In this document: in pieces, positions 49,050 through 61,475 of the stretch | Layout of the letters: the number at the start of each line of letters is the position of its first letter | Position numbering within the stretch: position 1 is the stretch's first letter | Assembly (NCBI GenBank): GCA_026874595.1 | Contig: CM049313.1 | Span: 48,225,659-48,289,658, forward strand | Direction of reading: 5' to 3' | DNA from: Sipunculus nudus | Lineage: Eukaryota; Annelida; Sipuncula; Golfingiida; Sipunculidae | DNA: 64,000 bases | The notes under the pieces: model-generated | What the model saw: only the letters and a program-made list of their open reading frames with translations | The model's database searches: none | Told to the model about the DNA's origin: nothing | Program-made: the position numbers and the translations under genes

Positions 49050-50030
49050 AAACCTTAGCTCCTCATCAGATTTCTCCTTATTTTACCATTCCAAAAGAAA
49101 GTCTCATTAGGGAGGTTTGATAACGCTCTTTTGTGCGTGCTGCTTAATGACTAGATGCTGGTAAAATTGTTCGGCTAATGATTAAACAGCAAAATTACAT
49201 CTACTTGTTAATTATTTAATTTAGACAGGTTTTCCGCTGAATCTCTTTATTCTTCGTTGGATGAGCCGAGCAAAAACGTCCCAGACTATTTGTAACGTGC
49301 ATGGATAGGCACAAATGGGTTGTAAGAGGCCCGAAATGGAGGCTCAAAGATTTAATCAAAAGGCTTACGACTGCTGATAGAATTGTTGGTGTCCACATAA
49401 GAAATGTTACTAATAGGAAGAACCCGCAGGTTTCCCGCCACAAATCACCAAATTACGAAGTATGTGTCGTCTGCTACGTTATCACGCCAATCAGCAGATG
49501 TCGGATGCCCGCCAATTTGTCAGGTTTAACGATTTTCCTGCGGACAGGGGTATCAAGAAACTGGCTGGTCATTAGTAGCAATTTCAGAACAAAATCTTGA
49601 TTTTCATTCGTGATCATTTCATAACGAAGCGAGTTCTGGACATCAGCGGAACTTCGCGTGACGCACGCGACACCCCGTGACTTTTCTCGTGAGGTTACCA
49701 TCCCGCCAAATGTGAAAATTTTCACAAATGATGCCTCTAATTGGGCCGCTTATTTGGGAGTTTTAACAACATCGAGCGCTATCGCCGAGGATCATATTTT
49801 CTGGGCTCCGACTCCGCAGGGAATTGTTGATATAAACGACAGAAATACCGAACATCTCACGCAACTACCGAAATTATCACAATAAATTGATCCGTCACCT
49901 CGTATTTCATCACGCATAGAGACTAGTAGCGCGGCAGGGACGTTCCTTTGTGTCAAGCTATTACATTTGACCATATGGAAATCAAGACCCGGTACAAATA
50001 ATGATATAATCATATTTACCATGAACTCCC
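49050..50030. promoter_or_regulatory. Candidate regulatory island
   Basis: A long unique block with balanced composition and homeodomain-type words (cggctaatgattaaacag, cctctaattgggccgc). Several overlapping 75-99 aa frames on both strands have no known motif and arise from the low stop density. Considered non-coding. Confidence 0.35.
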
Positions 50031-50039
50031 ATCCTCTGC

Positions 50040-50980
50040 AGACTGCAGGGTGTTTTCTACAGCAAATTGAATAATTTACATTTCACCGGTTAATGTCATA
50101 CCTAGAATATTAAACTTGATTACATGTAGACAAAAACAAATAAGAGAAAAGTATTGTTTCTAATTGTTTTTACAGGAATCATGTCCAAAATCTCCCAATA
50201 GCAGTACGAGGCGTTTTAAAGTGATCCGAAATAACCACTAGACTGTGATAACTTAAAGTGTGTAGGTCTTATATATTTTAAACTTAGATATATCCTCACA
50301 TGGTTTACACCTTTCTCTCTAATTTTATCTCGCCCAAGAAATGTTGAGCATGCTCAACCACATATATTGATCGAGAAATTTTAATCATCTAATCTCGATC
50401 AGTGTATTATTATGTCTGTTAGAAAAAAGGTATAGTCCTGTGTTCCAAAATAATACTGTTATTATCATGCTTGACCTTGATCATATGACGCATTTATCTA
50501 AAAGAAAATTCGCCCGCCCGCACTGATTTCTGAAAAAAAATAGCCTGAGACCCATATTTTTTTTTGGCCTGATATGTGTCTCTTTGATAAAAGTCCCTAC
50601 GTTGGGAAAATACAGTGACATTGATATTCTTCACAAGCTGATGTGACTTATTTTAATAATCAAGCATACGGAAAATTCCTTGCAACATTAAATTGGCCTA
50701 TATGACGTTAAATGTATAATGTAATTTGAGAAAATATACTGCCAGAAGACTATATAAGAAAAAAAAAACGGGACAGTGTTGTTGTTTTTGTAAAGTACCG
50801 GACTTTTAACCACGAAGATCCGCTGTTTCTCAAGGCAAGGTCTTTAATCTCTGTACACATTAAAGTTATATTTCTCATGAAAATTTTTCTCCTAAATAGT
50901 CCACCTCACCAGCGACCCCGTTGACGACGACTGACACTGTTTTTTCCGGGTCCATTATAACCTTGACAAGAAATAAATTA
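50040..50980. other. AT-rich intergenic stretch
   Basis: Nothing recognised. Confidence 0.6.
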
Positions 50981-50984
50981 CCAC

Positions 50985-51240
50985 ACATCTGCCAAGGAGG
51001 TTATGTTTTTGCCGGCGATGGTGTGTTTGTCCGTTTGTCTGTCTGTCTATTTGACTGTTAGCAACATTAGCAACAAAACGTTTTAAACAGATTTTGATAA
51101 ATTTTCAGGACAACCCGGCAATGATACAAGGGACAATTGGTAAAGTTTTTAGTTTGCCCCGGATCACCATCATTTTTTAAAAGGAAAAATGCTGCATTTC
51201 TGACATCGTCATATGGGCTGTCATTACATGGCGCTCGGTA
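50985..51240 (+). repeat. Dispersed repeat fragment (gccaaggaggttatg ... tgtctgtctgtc)
   Basis: Starts catctgccaaggaggttatg, then gtgtttgtccgtttgtctg and gcaacaaaacgttt...aaattttcaggacaa. I recognise this arrangement as a widespread repeat in marine invertebrate genomes, but cannot name the family without a search. Confidence 0.5.
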
Positions 51241-51249
51241 TCAATATGC

Positions 51250-51990
51250 TATAAAGTTCAGTTATCATTCTGTTAAATTCTTTACGTGATTTCTGGCTTA
51301 CTCTGTGTAAATATAAGTGATCTCAGGGTAACTCATGTCAAGGAAAGTTTTTATAACGTTTCTGTGAATGATTTAAAAATTGTTTATCAACAACCTGTGT
51401 TGACAAACAGAAAGAATGAGCAGCTTTAAAAAATTAAACATAAAATATACATTAATGTATACCTTAAACTTTTAAAACTTGTTGAAAATAAATAGTGCTA
51501 TAATTAATTAATAAGAATTGGTTTGAACATATTTACAAGCAGCCATTGGCTAATATATGCTCGCCTGTACACTGTGACATGTAAAATTGACGATATCAAC
51601 ATATATACATATACGCATAGGTGATATAAAAGCATAAGGTGACATAAAAGCACATGATACACTATATACTTCATAATATAGACGATAAAGAATCTCACCA
51701 AATGGCTTAACATAAACAGACGTGAAACAGGACATGCAGGATAACCGTTAACTATATATTGCACTAGTAGTGGGTATGAAGAATTAGTGAAACAATGTGG
51801 TATATATACATGTTATCATTACAAACGTTTAGTTTGTGTGATAAAGCGTGATACGGCTATGCGTATTTTATCTTTTAAAAAGTCTGACGGGGCATATGAA
51901 TTCTATATATATTAATTTTTCGTCTTCAGTTTTAGTTGTATAAAGGTTGATAAAGAATTTTACATCGTATTATTCTTGGTCAAATGCTGT
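51250..51990. other. AT-rich intergenic stretch
   Basis: Nothing recognised; minus frames at 51504-51764 are not coding-like. Confidence 0.5.
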
Positions 51991-51995
51991 AACAT

Positions 51996-52645
51996 GAATA
52001 TCATGGATCAACATCGGCTGTACCTTGAACATTATAATAAATAGTGTTCTGTGCTTTTTTCAGTTGCTGTACAGTTCCAAAATGGACTCTACGTTTTCCC
52101 AATTTTAAATAAGTACAGATTCAAGTACTTAATCTTTTGATAATTATCTCTACTTTTCTGACGGGAATAGAGAAAAATCTGTCTTCAGCTTTCTTATTTT
52201 GTATAAACGATTTTTCAGGGCGCTTGAAAGAATCAATACAATTAATATTTCTTATTTAAATGGGCAATGCATTCCACTTTTCCACATGCACTAGGCAAAA
52301 AAAAGATCGTTTTATTTTAAATTAATGTGAATATCATGGATCAACATCGGCTGTACCTTGCACATTGTAATAAATAGTGTTCTGTGCTTTTTTTCAGTTG
52401 CTGTACAGTTCCAAAATGGACTCTACGTTTTCCCAATTTTAAATAGGTACAGATTCAAGTACTTGATCTTTTGATAATTATCTCGCCTTTTCAGACGGGA
52501 ATAGAGAAAAATCTGTCTTCAGCTTTCTTATTTTGTATAAACGATTTTTCAGGGCGCTCGAAAGAATCAATACAATTAATATTTCTTATTTAAATGGGCA
52601 ATGCATTCCATTTTTCCACATGCACTAGGCAAAAAAAAAAAAGAT
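51996..52645 (-). repeat. 333-bp tandem duplication, probably the LINE 3' end
   Basis: Two copies offset by 333 bp (gaatatcatggatcaacatc at 51996 and 52329), each ending tgcactaggcaaaaaaaa, with only scattered differences. They lie immediately downstream (on the - strand) of the LINE coding relic, so I infer a duplicated 3' untranslated region. Confidence 0.7.
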
Positions 52646-53204
52646 GTGTTTCTTTCGTACCCCTTTAAGATTTGGAATCGTCATGCGTCTGTGGAAGTAA
52701 TTTCCTCAAAAAAATTGGCGTAAAGGTATGACCGTCTGTAAAATGTTAGAAGTATTTGGAAATTTGTCCTAAAGGAGAGTTGTGGCCAATGCAGCTTATC
52801 GTGTGGCTCTTCTGTGGATGCTTTCTAATTGATTACTTTGTTTCGCTGTGCGGCTGTTAAATAATTGCGACCCGTATTCAAAAACCGGAAGACCTATTGA
52901 TTTGTACAGCTGTTCAAGTACTTTCATAGACATCTTGAATTTATAATATTTTAAATAACATGTTTTAAGTTTTAAGACATGAATTATTAATATGTTCGGA
53001 CTATGACAAGTTTTTAGTAAGTATTACCCCGAGGTGTTTTACGCTGGTTACGTCAGTTAATTAGATATCGTCAAAATACAGCGGTGGATGCCTATTGTAC
53101 GATTTTTTACTTGAAAGACTTAAAAATTTAATTTTTGTTGAGTTGAACTGTTAATGCCATTGTAAGCCCGCTGGTTCAAGCGCTGCAAGTCACGGCTGAG
53201 AATT

Positions 53205-53567
53205 TTAAAAGACTCCGCTGACTCGACTCGAGTTATCAGTAACATAATATAAACAGGTGTCATCAGCATACATTTGTTTATTGTTCTCTATGTGCAAGTC
53301 AATATCTCTAACATAAACAAGAAACAAGAACGATCCCAGTATAGACCCCTGCGGGACACCTGAACATACATTTAAACTATTTGACATTGAGCCCTCCAGA
53401 TCCATGCATTGTTTTAGATCAGTTGGGTAGTTTTCAATAAATTTAAGCAGAGACCCCCTTACTCTGAGGCGTTCTAGTTTATGAAGTATTCCTTTATGCC
53501 GCACTATATATGTCAAAAGCCCTTGATGCGTCGAGGAATATAAGTCGGTTTTCGTGACCACTCTCAA
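53205..53567 (-). pseudogene. LINE reverse transcriptase core fragment
   Basis: A 120-aa open segment containing the palm motifs SGVPQGSILG (motif B region) and QMYADDTCLYY (motif C with the catalytic YADD). It is part of the 52650-55260 relic and is interrupted on both sides. Confidence 0.85.
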
Positions 53568-54907
53568 ATACGCTATAGACAGAGTGAAATTACCAAATTA
53601 ATGGCCGAATGGTTTTTCTTATACCCTTAATATGTTAATGACAAAAGTCTGTTTGGCTCAAAGTACTTATAAAGTCTATTATGAAATATTCGTTTCATAA
53701 TTTCGGAAATATTATTTAGCAGAGCTATTGGTCTGTAATTTTTCACCTTGTTGCGTGTTCCTTTTTTATATACTGGGGTAACATATGCAGTACTCAAGTC
53801 AGAAGGAAACTCTCCTTTTCCTAAACAATAATTAAAGAATTTGCAAAAAAGACTTGCTCAAAATTTCTGACATATTCTAAAACAATGAAGTTATTTAGAC
53901 CGATTGGACCTGTAGCTTTATTTAGTTTTTTAAATTTTTCATTACGTCCAGTACTTTCTGTTCAGTAATTAATACATCAGTTATAGATCCATCGTGCTCA
54001 GACTGTATTTCATGATGATTAAGACCGTTTTGGTTGATGTTACGTTTTGACACAAAATATTGGTTAAATAACTCAGCTTTATCAAAAGCATTTGTCACAA
54101 ACCTCTTTCTCCGAGTGACGATATTCTTCGTTTTAATTAACTTCCATATAAGAAACGCGATAACTTCTATCAGCGTTTTGCAAAGCTGTCACGATAACAT
54201 AATTCATTGTTCATCTTTAATTTATAAGAGTTTAATGAGCTCCGGTTTAGTTTTTACCACGTCGTTCCTTATCCTCCTATATGTTTGATAATCTGTATCA
54301 TCTTTCGTCCGTATATATCTTTTGCAGAGTCGGATCGTTTTCTAATAATGGATTTTACGGCTCGGTTCATCCGCGATTTATTATGTAGTCTAATGTATAC
54401 TATTTTGTGGTAAATGTATTCTTAAATTGAATTTTTCAGAATGTTATTATAAAAATACGGCTGAAACGTCATCAAATATTTCAAAAGAGGTGTTCCAAGG
54501 TGCATTGTTTAATAACCCCGGAGTCCCGTCATATCCACTCTGTTGTAAAAGAATACTTTATTCGCTAGCCTGAGTACAACTTTCTGAATTAAAATACTAT
54601 GACCACAGGTAGAAATAGGACTCAGAACATCAATTTCATTTACTGAGCCGTGGGAATCTGTAATTACAATATAATAGTGAAGATGTATATTCTCTTATCC
54701 TAGTTGGCTGATTCACCAACTGAAAACAACCGATTAAGTGCCACTAGTTCAAAAAGCTTAGTTGTCAGGTCACTCTGAAAGTGATGGGAGTCCCGACTGG
54801 AACACCCATCATTAAAATCGCCCGTGATGAATACAGAGTAAGGTTTTTCACTCATTGCCAACTCGACACTAAGGACGCTAATGTTTCTAAGAAATTAATG
54901 GATATGT

Positions 54908-55246
54908 CTACAGGGTGGTCAGGAGGTCTATAGTATGCACCAAGTAGAATAAAATAATTTCCAATGAATATCTGTACCCATATAAATTCAGTACCCGGCA
55001 GCGCCAACTCGTTCCTCCTGCGGTATAAGGCAAGGAGTTTTTAATACAATGGCCACCCCAACGCCATGGCAGTGGGTCCTTGAAATTTTCAAATTTTACC
55101 AAAGGGTCGTCCACTGAGGAGTCATGCCAGGTTTCTGTTAAAATTAGAACAGAAATGTTCTTATCTTCACAGAGATAATGTAGCTCGTCTATCTTACGTT
55201 CATCTAGTATACTACGTAAATTCAGGTGACTGAAAGTATAAGCCAA
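54908..55246 (-). pseudogene. LINE apurinic-type endonuclease N-terminal fragment
   Basis: A 112-aa segment starting MAYTFSHLNLRSILDERKID and including ISVLILTETWHD, the first conserved blocks of the APE-like endonuclease domain of non-LTR retrotransposons. It then loses frame; the next block continues near 54825. Confidence 0.8.
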
Positions 55247-55269
55247 GAACTATCCTGATTTGTTTTATG

Positions 55270-55840
55270 AACCTGGAGTGCCGGTCCTGGATTTGGGTGA
55301 ATATCTGAGCACAGTGCTAATATCAAATTCACAAAGCTTTGACTAAAATATATGAAGGAGTAATGTATGGACTAGATTTGCCATTTTTTATAGCCCTTGT
55401 ACGTTGTCTAATGTGATAAGTACCAATCCTTTCACGGTATTGTTCTAATGTCACAGCCAAAAAGTCAGTAAAAGATAATACTAAATACGGTCTGTGACAC
55501 AACTAGTATTTATGCCAAACACCATCGTCTGTTATATAAAAAAATCATGAAATCAACAGTGCAAAGGATTACCCACTCATATTCTACATTATAAGACAGT
55601 ACCAAAAAAACATATATAAGTACTTTCAATAAAGGTCATATTGTTTAACCGATTTAAAATGATATTTGATAGAATGGGAGCCGTTGATTGTCAGATAAAT
55701 CGGTGTGACGGGGAGACTGAATTAGATATATTTTATTCAATATTTTTAATATTTCCTAGGATAATAAAAAAACAATCACTCTCAAAATAGGCATAAAAGG
55801 CCTATGTGTAAACTGATTACATCATTCAAAGGGGGCGTTG
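55270..55840. other. AT-rich intergenic stretch
   Basis: Nothing recognised. Confidence 0.6.
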
Positions 55841-55844
55841 AACG

Positions 55845-56340
55845 TATTGTGTCTCTTTTGGTAGAGAAGAATGGCATCACAAAAAGTAGTTATAATGGCT
55901 GGGGTAGTCTCTGTAATTAACCCGGTTTTAACTGTAAATCGGACTGAAAAGACCGCTTCTGAAGGGAGATGACATCCACGCGTGCGCAGTCAAGCTGGGA
56001 CCCGTCCGATTAGGGGCTGTCGCATCCCACTGGTGCGGCTAAATGCGAGCTGTTGTCTAAATCTCTATCAGAACCAGTGTCACGTTGACAGGGCGGAGTA
56101 TTGTCAATTCGCGTAAATTGGACACTTCAGCTTTCTATGGCTTTATTTGATTAGCAAGTCGAGAGAGGCCTCGGTAGCCTAACGATCGCTTAAGGCATTT
56201 TGGCGCCTGTCTTTGAAACGTGATGTGAAAGGGCCTGCCCGTGTAAAAGCCAACTAAATATTTTCAGAATAACGTCCATTCAGTCGACGGGGCTGAAAAT
56301 ATTAGGTTAACGACAGGAGAAATGCTAATTTACAGAAAAC
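55845..56340. promoter_or_regulatory. Candidate regulatory island
   Basis: Unique balanced block (ctctgtaattaacccgg, tgtcaattcgcgtaaattgg, tttgattagcaagtcgag). Non-coding. Confidence 0.35.
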
Positions 56341-56999
56341 GCGATGTGTTTCTTAATGTCGGTTCATGCTCGACCCAAGTTAAGCACGAGTACGATTCCA
56401 TCCACAAGATCAGTTCAATTTCTGAACATTGGAAACGGATACCGTTATGTATGAATAGGCAATGAAGCAAACAATTAGTATTCTTTAATAGGATTACCAT
56501 ACGTTTATAGTGCTTTTATACTAGACGCTATCGTGTAATTATATTACAGTAAAAAAATCTTTTTTCCTTCTCTCACGTCGACTGAATAATACTTTATACA
56601 TAGAACATTCTGTTTTCTGTGTATATTCCATTTACTGAACCTTAAACATCTATTAACTCAGGAATCCACCAAGTCCTTTCTAAAAGTCTGCTCATGCCCA
56701 ACCAATTGACGCTAATTTAATACGATTATATATTATTTTTTAAAATAGGAGAATCTTGTATGTTTTCTTTCCTATATTTATAAAAAAAATGCAATGCACA
56801 TGAATATATTTAATTTCACGCAGAAATGTCACTGAGAATTGTATCATAACATTCAGGTTAACGTTTTCTGGTTTTTTTTAAAACATATATAGGCGGTTGT
56901 GGAATATTGATAAATATAAATATTGAGCTGGCCTTCTTGGTGAGAGAATTCCTTTTCCCACAAACGACTGGAATTTATTATTTAATTTCTAGCTAGACG

Positions 57000-57285
57000 A
57001 ATGGACAGCTATAAACAGCTCAGAGTCACAATCTTTTCTACAATTACACCATTGTTTAGGCGATAATGGAAACAATAAAGCGCCGATTTCTTCGTGTTTA
57101 CAGCAAAATTATCCCTGAATAATCTCATGTATGACTCCGCGCACATGTTCGCCAAAATCTATTCTAAAATTCTAAAACTGCATGTTCCCTGACCCATTTG
57201 TTCACTAAGATAATCAACATAACGCACGGAGCACGCTTTCTGAAATCCAGCAATAAACCTGAAAACTGTCCAAGAAAGGTTATCA
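57000..57285. promoter_or_regulatory. Candidate regulatory island (weaker)
   Basis: Unique balanced block (cctgaataatctcatg, aagcgccgatttcttcg) before the repeat cluster starts. Composition only. Confidence 0.25.
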
Positions 57286-58126
57286 GTTATAAATCACAAG
57301 ACGATAATGTTACGGTTGGAATGTAATGGAGACTATTACATGAGAATAATTTCGATTTATTATAATGGTCGAGCATTCATAACTCAAGAACTCATTCGAT
57401 ATCACATATATTTAGCAAATAAATCCAAATGTATGCTCAATAGTGAAACTAGACGACCATAGGTCGAACGCTTGCCGGAAATCGGAAGTGAAACACAGAC
57501 GGACAGACAGAACATATTGTCGGTTTTCTATTAATGGAATGACTCTCAGGGACATTGCTGAGAATATGTGGCCCGTAGAATGACATATGAGACAAGAGAA
57601 CAGGCAAGCAGACAAAGCTGACAACAAAAGACGAACAGACAGACATACTGACTTTGTGAGACAAGATTGACACCAGATGACATAACCTGGTGATTGAGAA
57701 GATTGAAAGGAAGAAAATGAGTTATAATTTATGTAATTTAGATTTATAATTTTGGAGGTATGGCGAATTAATGATATACTAGGGAGGCTCGACTGTAGCG
57801 CCCTCTAGCAGACATATTCCGAAGACGACAAATGCGTTTCGTATTATTAGTGTATACCATGAGATGTCCCAGTTTCAAAAGGATTCCGTCAAAGCTGTGG
57901 CCTGTAGAATGCTATATGTAAGGCGTAAGAACCAGCAAGCAGGCGACTTTGAGGATAACGGACAAACAGATGGACACACTGACAAAGTGACAGAAGATTG
58001 AAACCAGATGCCTTAATCAGGTTATGGAGAAGACTCAAAGGAAGAAAATAAGCCAAAGTTTATGTAACTGAGGCTTTGGGTGTAGAGATATGGCCAATAC
58101 AATGGTATGTGTGTGAGGGTCGTGTG

Positions 58127-58145
58127 CAGCGCCCACTAGTGGCCA
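58127..58145 (-). promoter_or_regulatory. CTCF-like motif in subrepeat 2
   Basis: Plus strand cagcgcccactagtggcca; 16 of 19 positions match the reverse complement of the vertebrate CTCF consensus as I remember it. Confidence 0.35.
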
Positions 58146-58457
58146 TATCCGGAAAATGAAAAACTTATTTCTAGATATTAGTGTAAGACATAAGATGTAA
58201 TAGTTTCAAAAGGATTCCGTCAAAACTGTGGCCTAAAGAATGCTATATGTGAGACGCAAGAGCCAACAAGCAGGCGTATTTGAGGACAACTGACAAACAG
58301 ACGAAAACACTGACAAAGTGACTCAAAATTGAGTCCAGATGACTACTCTAGGTTATGGAGAAGACTCAAAGGAAGAAAAAAGCTACAGTTTATGTAACTG
58401 AGGTTTATAGTTTTGGAGATATTGCCAAAGCAGGATATGTTGGGAGAGGTTCGAGTT

Positions 58458-58476
58458 CAGCGCCCCCTAGCGGCCA
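58458..58476 (-). promoter_or_regulatory. CTCF-like motif in subrepeat 3
   Basis: Plus strand cagcgccccctagcggcca; 16 of 19 positions match the CTCF consensus. Confidence 0.35.
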
Positions 58477-59237
58477 TATCCGGAAAATGAAAAATTGGTT
58501 TCGAGATATTAGTGTAAGACTTAAGATGTAATAGTTTCAAAAGGATTCTTTCAAAACTGTGCCCTTTAGAATGCTATATGTGAGAAGCAAGAGCAAGCAG
58601 GCGAATTTGAGGACAACTGACAAACAGACAGACACACTGACAAAGTGTCACAAAATTGAGACCAGATGACTACACTTGGTTATGGAGAAAACTCAGAGGA
58701 AGAAAATAAGCTATAGTTTATGTAATTGAGGCTTATAATTTTGGAGATATGGCCAAAATATGATATGTTCGGGAGGTTCGCATCCAGTGCCCCCTAGCGG
58801 CCCTATTCAAAAAATGAAAAAACGATTTCGAGATACTAGTGTAGGACTTATAATATGTCAGTTTCAGAAAGATTCCTGCAATAATGTGGCCTTTGACGCA
58901 AGATGAATGAAATCTCGAAATATCTCTATTCACGAGATATTTTACGAGATACTGCAATACTTGTTATAAAATCTTGTAGTACTAGTTGAATGCTACCTGA
59001 TGCAAAAAACTAGATCACACTAGCTTTAAAACTGACAAAGTTAGAAAAATAAGACCCCTTATATTCGAATATCATGACTATTCCCCCAAAATTTGCAACC
59101 ATGGTTACGGCAAATTTGAGTCAGCTACACACCAGATGACAGGCCTTGGAATGACGATTAAAATGAGCTATTGTTGAAGTAGATACGACTAATAGTCACA
59201 AAGATATGAAGAAAAAACCGTTTTGAGAATTTTTGAC

Positions 59238-59261
59238 GACCTTGACCTCGACCTTTGACCT
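59238..59261 (-). promoter_or_regulatory. AGGTCA-type direct repeats in unit 1
   Basis: Contains CGACCT-T-TGACCT (59249-59261), a DR1 with one mismatch, preceded by gaccttgacct. The equivalent in unit 2 is 61624-61641. Confidence 0.3.
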
Positions 59262-59918
59262 ATTTTAACCAAAAACAATAGGGCACCTAGAAATTTAATT
59301 CTCCATCATCTCTGAACGTTTTAAGGTGATTGTGGCAAAATTGTGGCCAGGAGAGTGCAGACAAACAAACAGACAGACAAACAGACAGACTAGACGACCA
59401 TAGGTCGGGACTTGCCGGAAGTAGAAATTAGAAAGTCAAACTAACAGACAACAAACAGCAGAAAGACAAAAAACATTTGGAACAGGTCAAATGACCAACC
59501 CCTATTGTTTGGAAAACATAAGCACATCTTTATGTGGTTTTACTGATTTTCAAAAGTCGCAGACGAGTAGACAGACAAACAGACAGACAGACAGAAAAAA
59601 AAAACTCCAGGTGAAGGTCGTGTACTCATGCCATACAAAATTGAAAGCATGAATAAAATAAGCCACAGTCTATTCGAATAATTCTTCATACTTTGAATTT
59701 CATAAATTGTAACCTACATAAGGTCACCATGGTAAGGGAAGAACATGACAGAGTCACCAAGAGGATAAACGCATTAAATCTAGTTTCAGATGCTACAATC
59801 AAAGTTGTGACATAGTTTATATTTTTGAAGATATGGTACAATAATGATTACTGCAGCGCCATCTCGTGGTTATTTTCCAAAATGATAAAAGTAAGCTTCG
59901 CGAAATTTTATTAGTATG

Positions 59919-59974
59919 TTATTATTATTATTATTATTATCATTATTATTATTATTATTATGATTATTATTATA
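59919..59974. repeat. (ATT)n microsatellite, unit 2
   Basis: Trinucleotide ATT run with one C and one G interruption; the homologous tract in unit 3 is at 62311-62371. Confidence 0.95.
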
Positions 59975-61030
59975 TGATGTATAATTTATATTTAACCCCT
60001 ACCCCCAAATGCAAACCGGATATCTGTCCCTGATTTGACACACCCAACTGCAAATCGGGGATCCGTCCCTGATATTATAGTTGTGATTATGCTTACAAGC
60101 AACACCATCTCTGCATTCAGTAACATTTCGGGGAGCCTCTCTCTTTGTTTTTGATTTTTTTTAAGGGATTATCTTTTACAACAGGTCATTAAGCTCTCAA
60201 TGCACTGAAATCCTCAAAGTGCGGCCATACAAAGCATGAAAAGAGGCCACCACCAAAAGCACAGGTGGGATCAATCCGAATTGTGTCTTTTCAAGGACCA
60301 TCGCACATCCATAGAACAAAGCTCCAACTGTCAAATGTAATGCCCCTGCCGACATTTACTATCACATACTGCCATCGCTTATGGTCATGGCAATTGGATG
60401 TAATTTTTTTATTTGAAGTAAAAAGAGTTAAGATTTGAAGAAACTTACAATATAATCATATAATGTGACCGAGAATGTTAGACGCTATCAAATGCTGAAA
60501 ACTATAAGTCTTCCACATAAAAATAACAGAATTATAGGTGTTTCTTTGAATGGTCCCATGTTCTCGTTTGACAAGAAATGGTGTGAGATATGACGAGATA
60601 TTCACTTTTGTCACTTAAAACTAGTCAAATGATTCTTGAACAATAGAAAAAATAAAATATCTAGCATGAAAATGACCGAGATAAAGACATTTGTTTGAAA
60701 TCTAAAATATTCTCGTTTGGCGGGAGATGATACGAGATGTGGCGAGATTTGCAGTGTAATGATGTCCAGCTTCTGAAATGCTACCAAATGCTGAAAACTA
60801 CTGCATTTTAGCATTAACCGTGACCAAGCTATAAGCATTTCTTTGAAATCTCGTAATTTCTCGTTTGGCAATAAACCGAGCGAGATTTGACGGGACTTGC
60901 AATTAAATGACTTAGGACCAAGAGAAAGCAGCCTAATGCAAAAAACTAGACCCTTAAAACATAAATATTAACCGAGATAGAAGCCAAAAACTACATATTT
61001 TCAGATCGTCAAGTTTAACCCCAAAATTTG

Positions 61031-61044
61031 GTAACCATGGTAAC
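61031..61044. promoter_or_regulatory. RFX X-box-like site in unit 2
   Basis: gtaaccatggtaac, matching the X-box pattern GTNNCCATGGNAAC. Repeated in unit 3 at 63435-63448. Confidence 0.35.
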
Positions 61045-61175
61045 GGCAGCACAAGGCTATATGTAGGAAGGAATAAGGCAATGATCCTAGTTTTAGGTGC
61101 GACAAAGAAAATTGTTATATGCTTAATATTTTTTTAGATATTGCGGAAAAATGATAAGTTGTAGTGTTTCCAGTA

Positions 61176-61194
61176 CCACGCCCCCTGGTGGCTA
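61176..61194 (-). promoter_or_regulatory. CTCF-like motif in unit 2
   Basis: Plus strand ccacgccccctggtggcta. The 14-base core CGCCCCCTGGTGGC is identical to the vertebrate CTCF core; the flanks differ. The copy in unit 3 (63580-63598) has one core change. Confidence 0.4.
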
Positions 61195-61475
61195 TTTTCG
61201 AAAAATGAAAAAACAAGTTCGAGATAATACAGAAAAACAGAAAATATGTCACTTTTAGAACGTTAGCTGTAAAACTGCCACCTCAAAATCGTATTTAATG
61301 AAATCTCGAAAAATCTCGTTTGACGAAAAATGGCACGAGATTTTGCGAGACTTGCATTAATTTTCCATAGAGCATATTAAATGCTACACAATGCAAAAAA
61401 CTAGACCTCTCTAACTTAAAAAATGAGAAATTTGGAGTGAAATTTTCGAATTTTCCGATTTTCCCCCAAAAATAC

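Larger units (their letters stand above)
52650..55260 (-). mobile_element. Decayed CR1/Jockey-like non-LTR retrotransposon
   Basis: Reading from 55246 down, the order is endonuclease then reverse transcriptase, as in an ORF2. Endonuclease pieces: HLNLRSILDERKIDELHYLC and SVLILTETWHD (about 55220-55120), ITGDFNDGCSSRDSHH (about 54825-54785) and a DVLSPIS-GHS-type segment (about 54630-54600). Reverse transcriptase pieces: YVTPVYKKG and NYRPIALLNN (about 53790-53720), GVPQGSILG and FLFLVYVRDID (about 53360-53290), and the catalytic MYADDT (about 53270). A C-terminal IHRRATR-like segment follows near 52820. The frames are split by stops and frameshifts, so it is dead. Confidence 0.85.
57798..58800 (+). 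repeat. ~330-bp subrepeats carrying gcgcccYcta motif
   Basis: The motif gcgcccNctagNgg starts at 57798, 58129 and 58460 (331 bp apart), then 58787 (about 328). Between them the words gtttcaaaaggattc, tgtggcct.tagaatgctat, gacaaacagac and ggttatggagaagactc recur in the same order. Confidence 0.9.
57446..59390 (+). repeat. Large tandem repeat family, unit 1
   Basis: Starts at actagacgaccataggtcg with gcttgccggaa and ends in a (CAGA)n tail (about 59360-59390) directly before the next tagacgacca. It contains four ~330-bp subrepeats (57798-58800), an X-box-like palindrome (59095), and gaccttgacctcgacc with tttgacc (59238-59260). No coding sequence. The (CAGA)n tail and head-to-tail arrangement suggest a non-autonomous retroposon or Helitron-like family, unresolved. 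Confidence 0.75.

Noticed and set aside
49301-49885. Overlapping 75-99 aa frames on both strands
   Set aside because: Overlap on both strands and absence of motifs suggest non-coding sequence with few stops.
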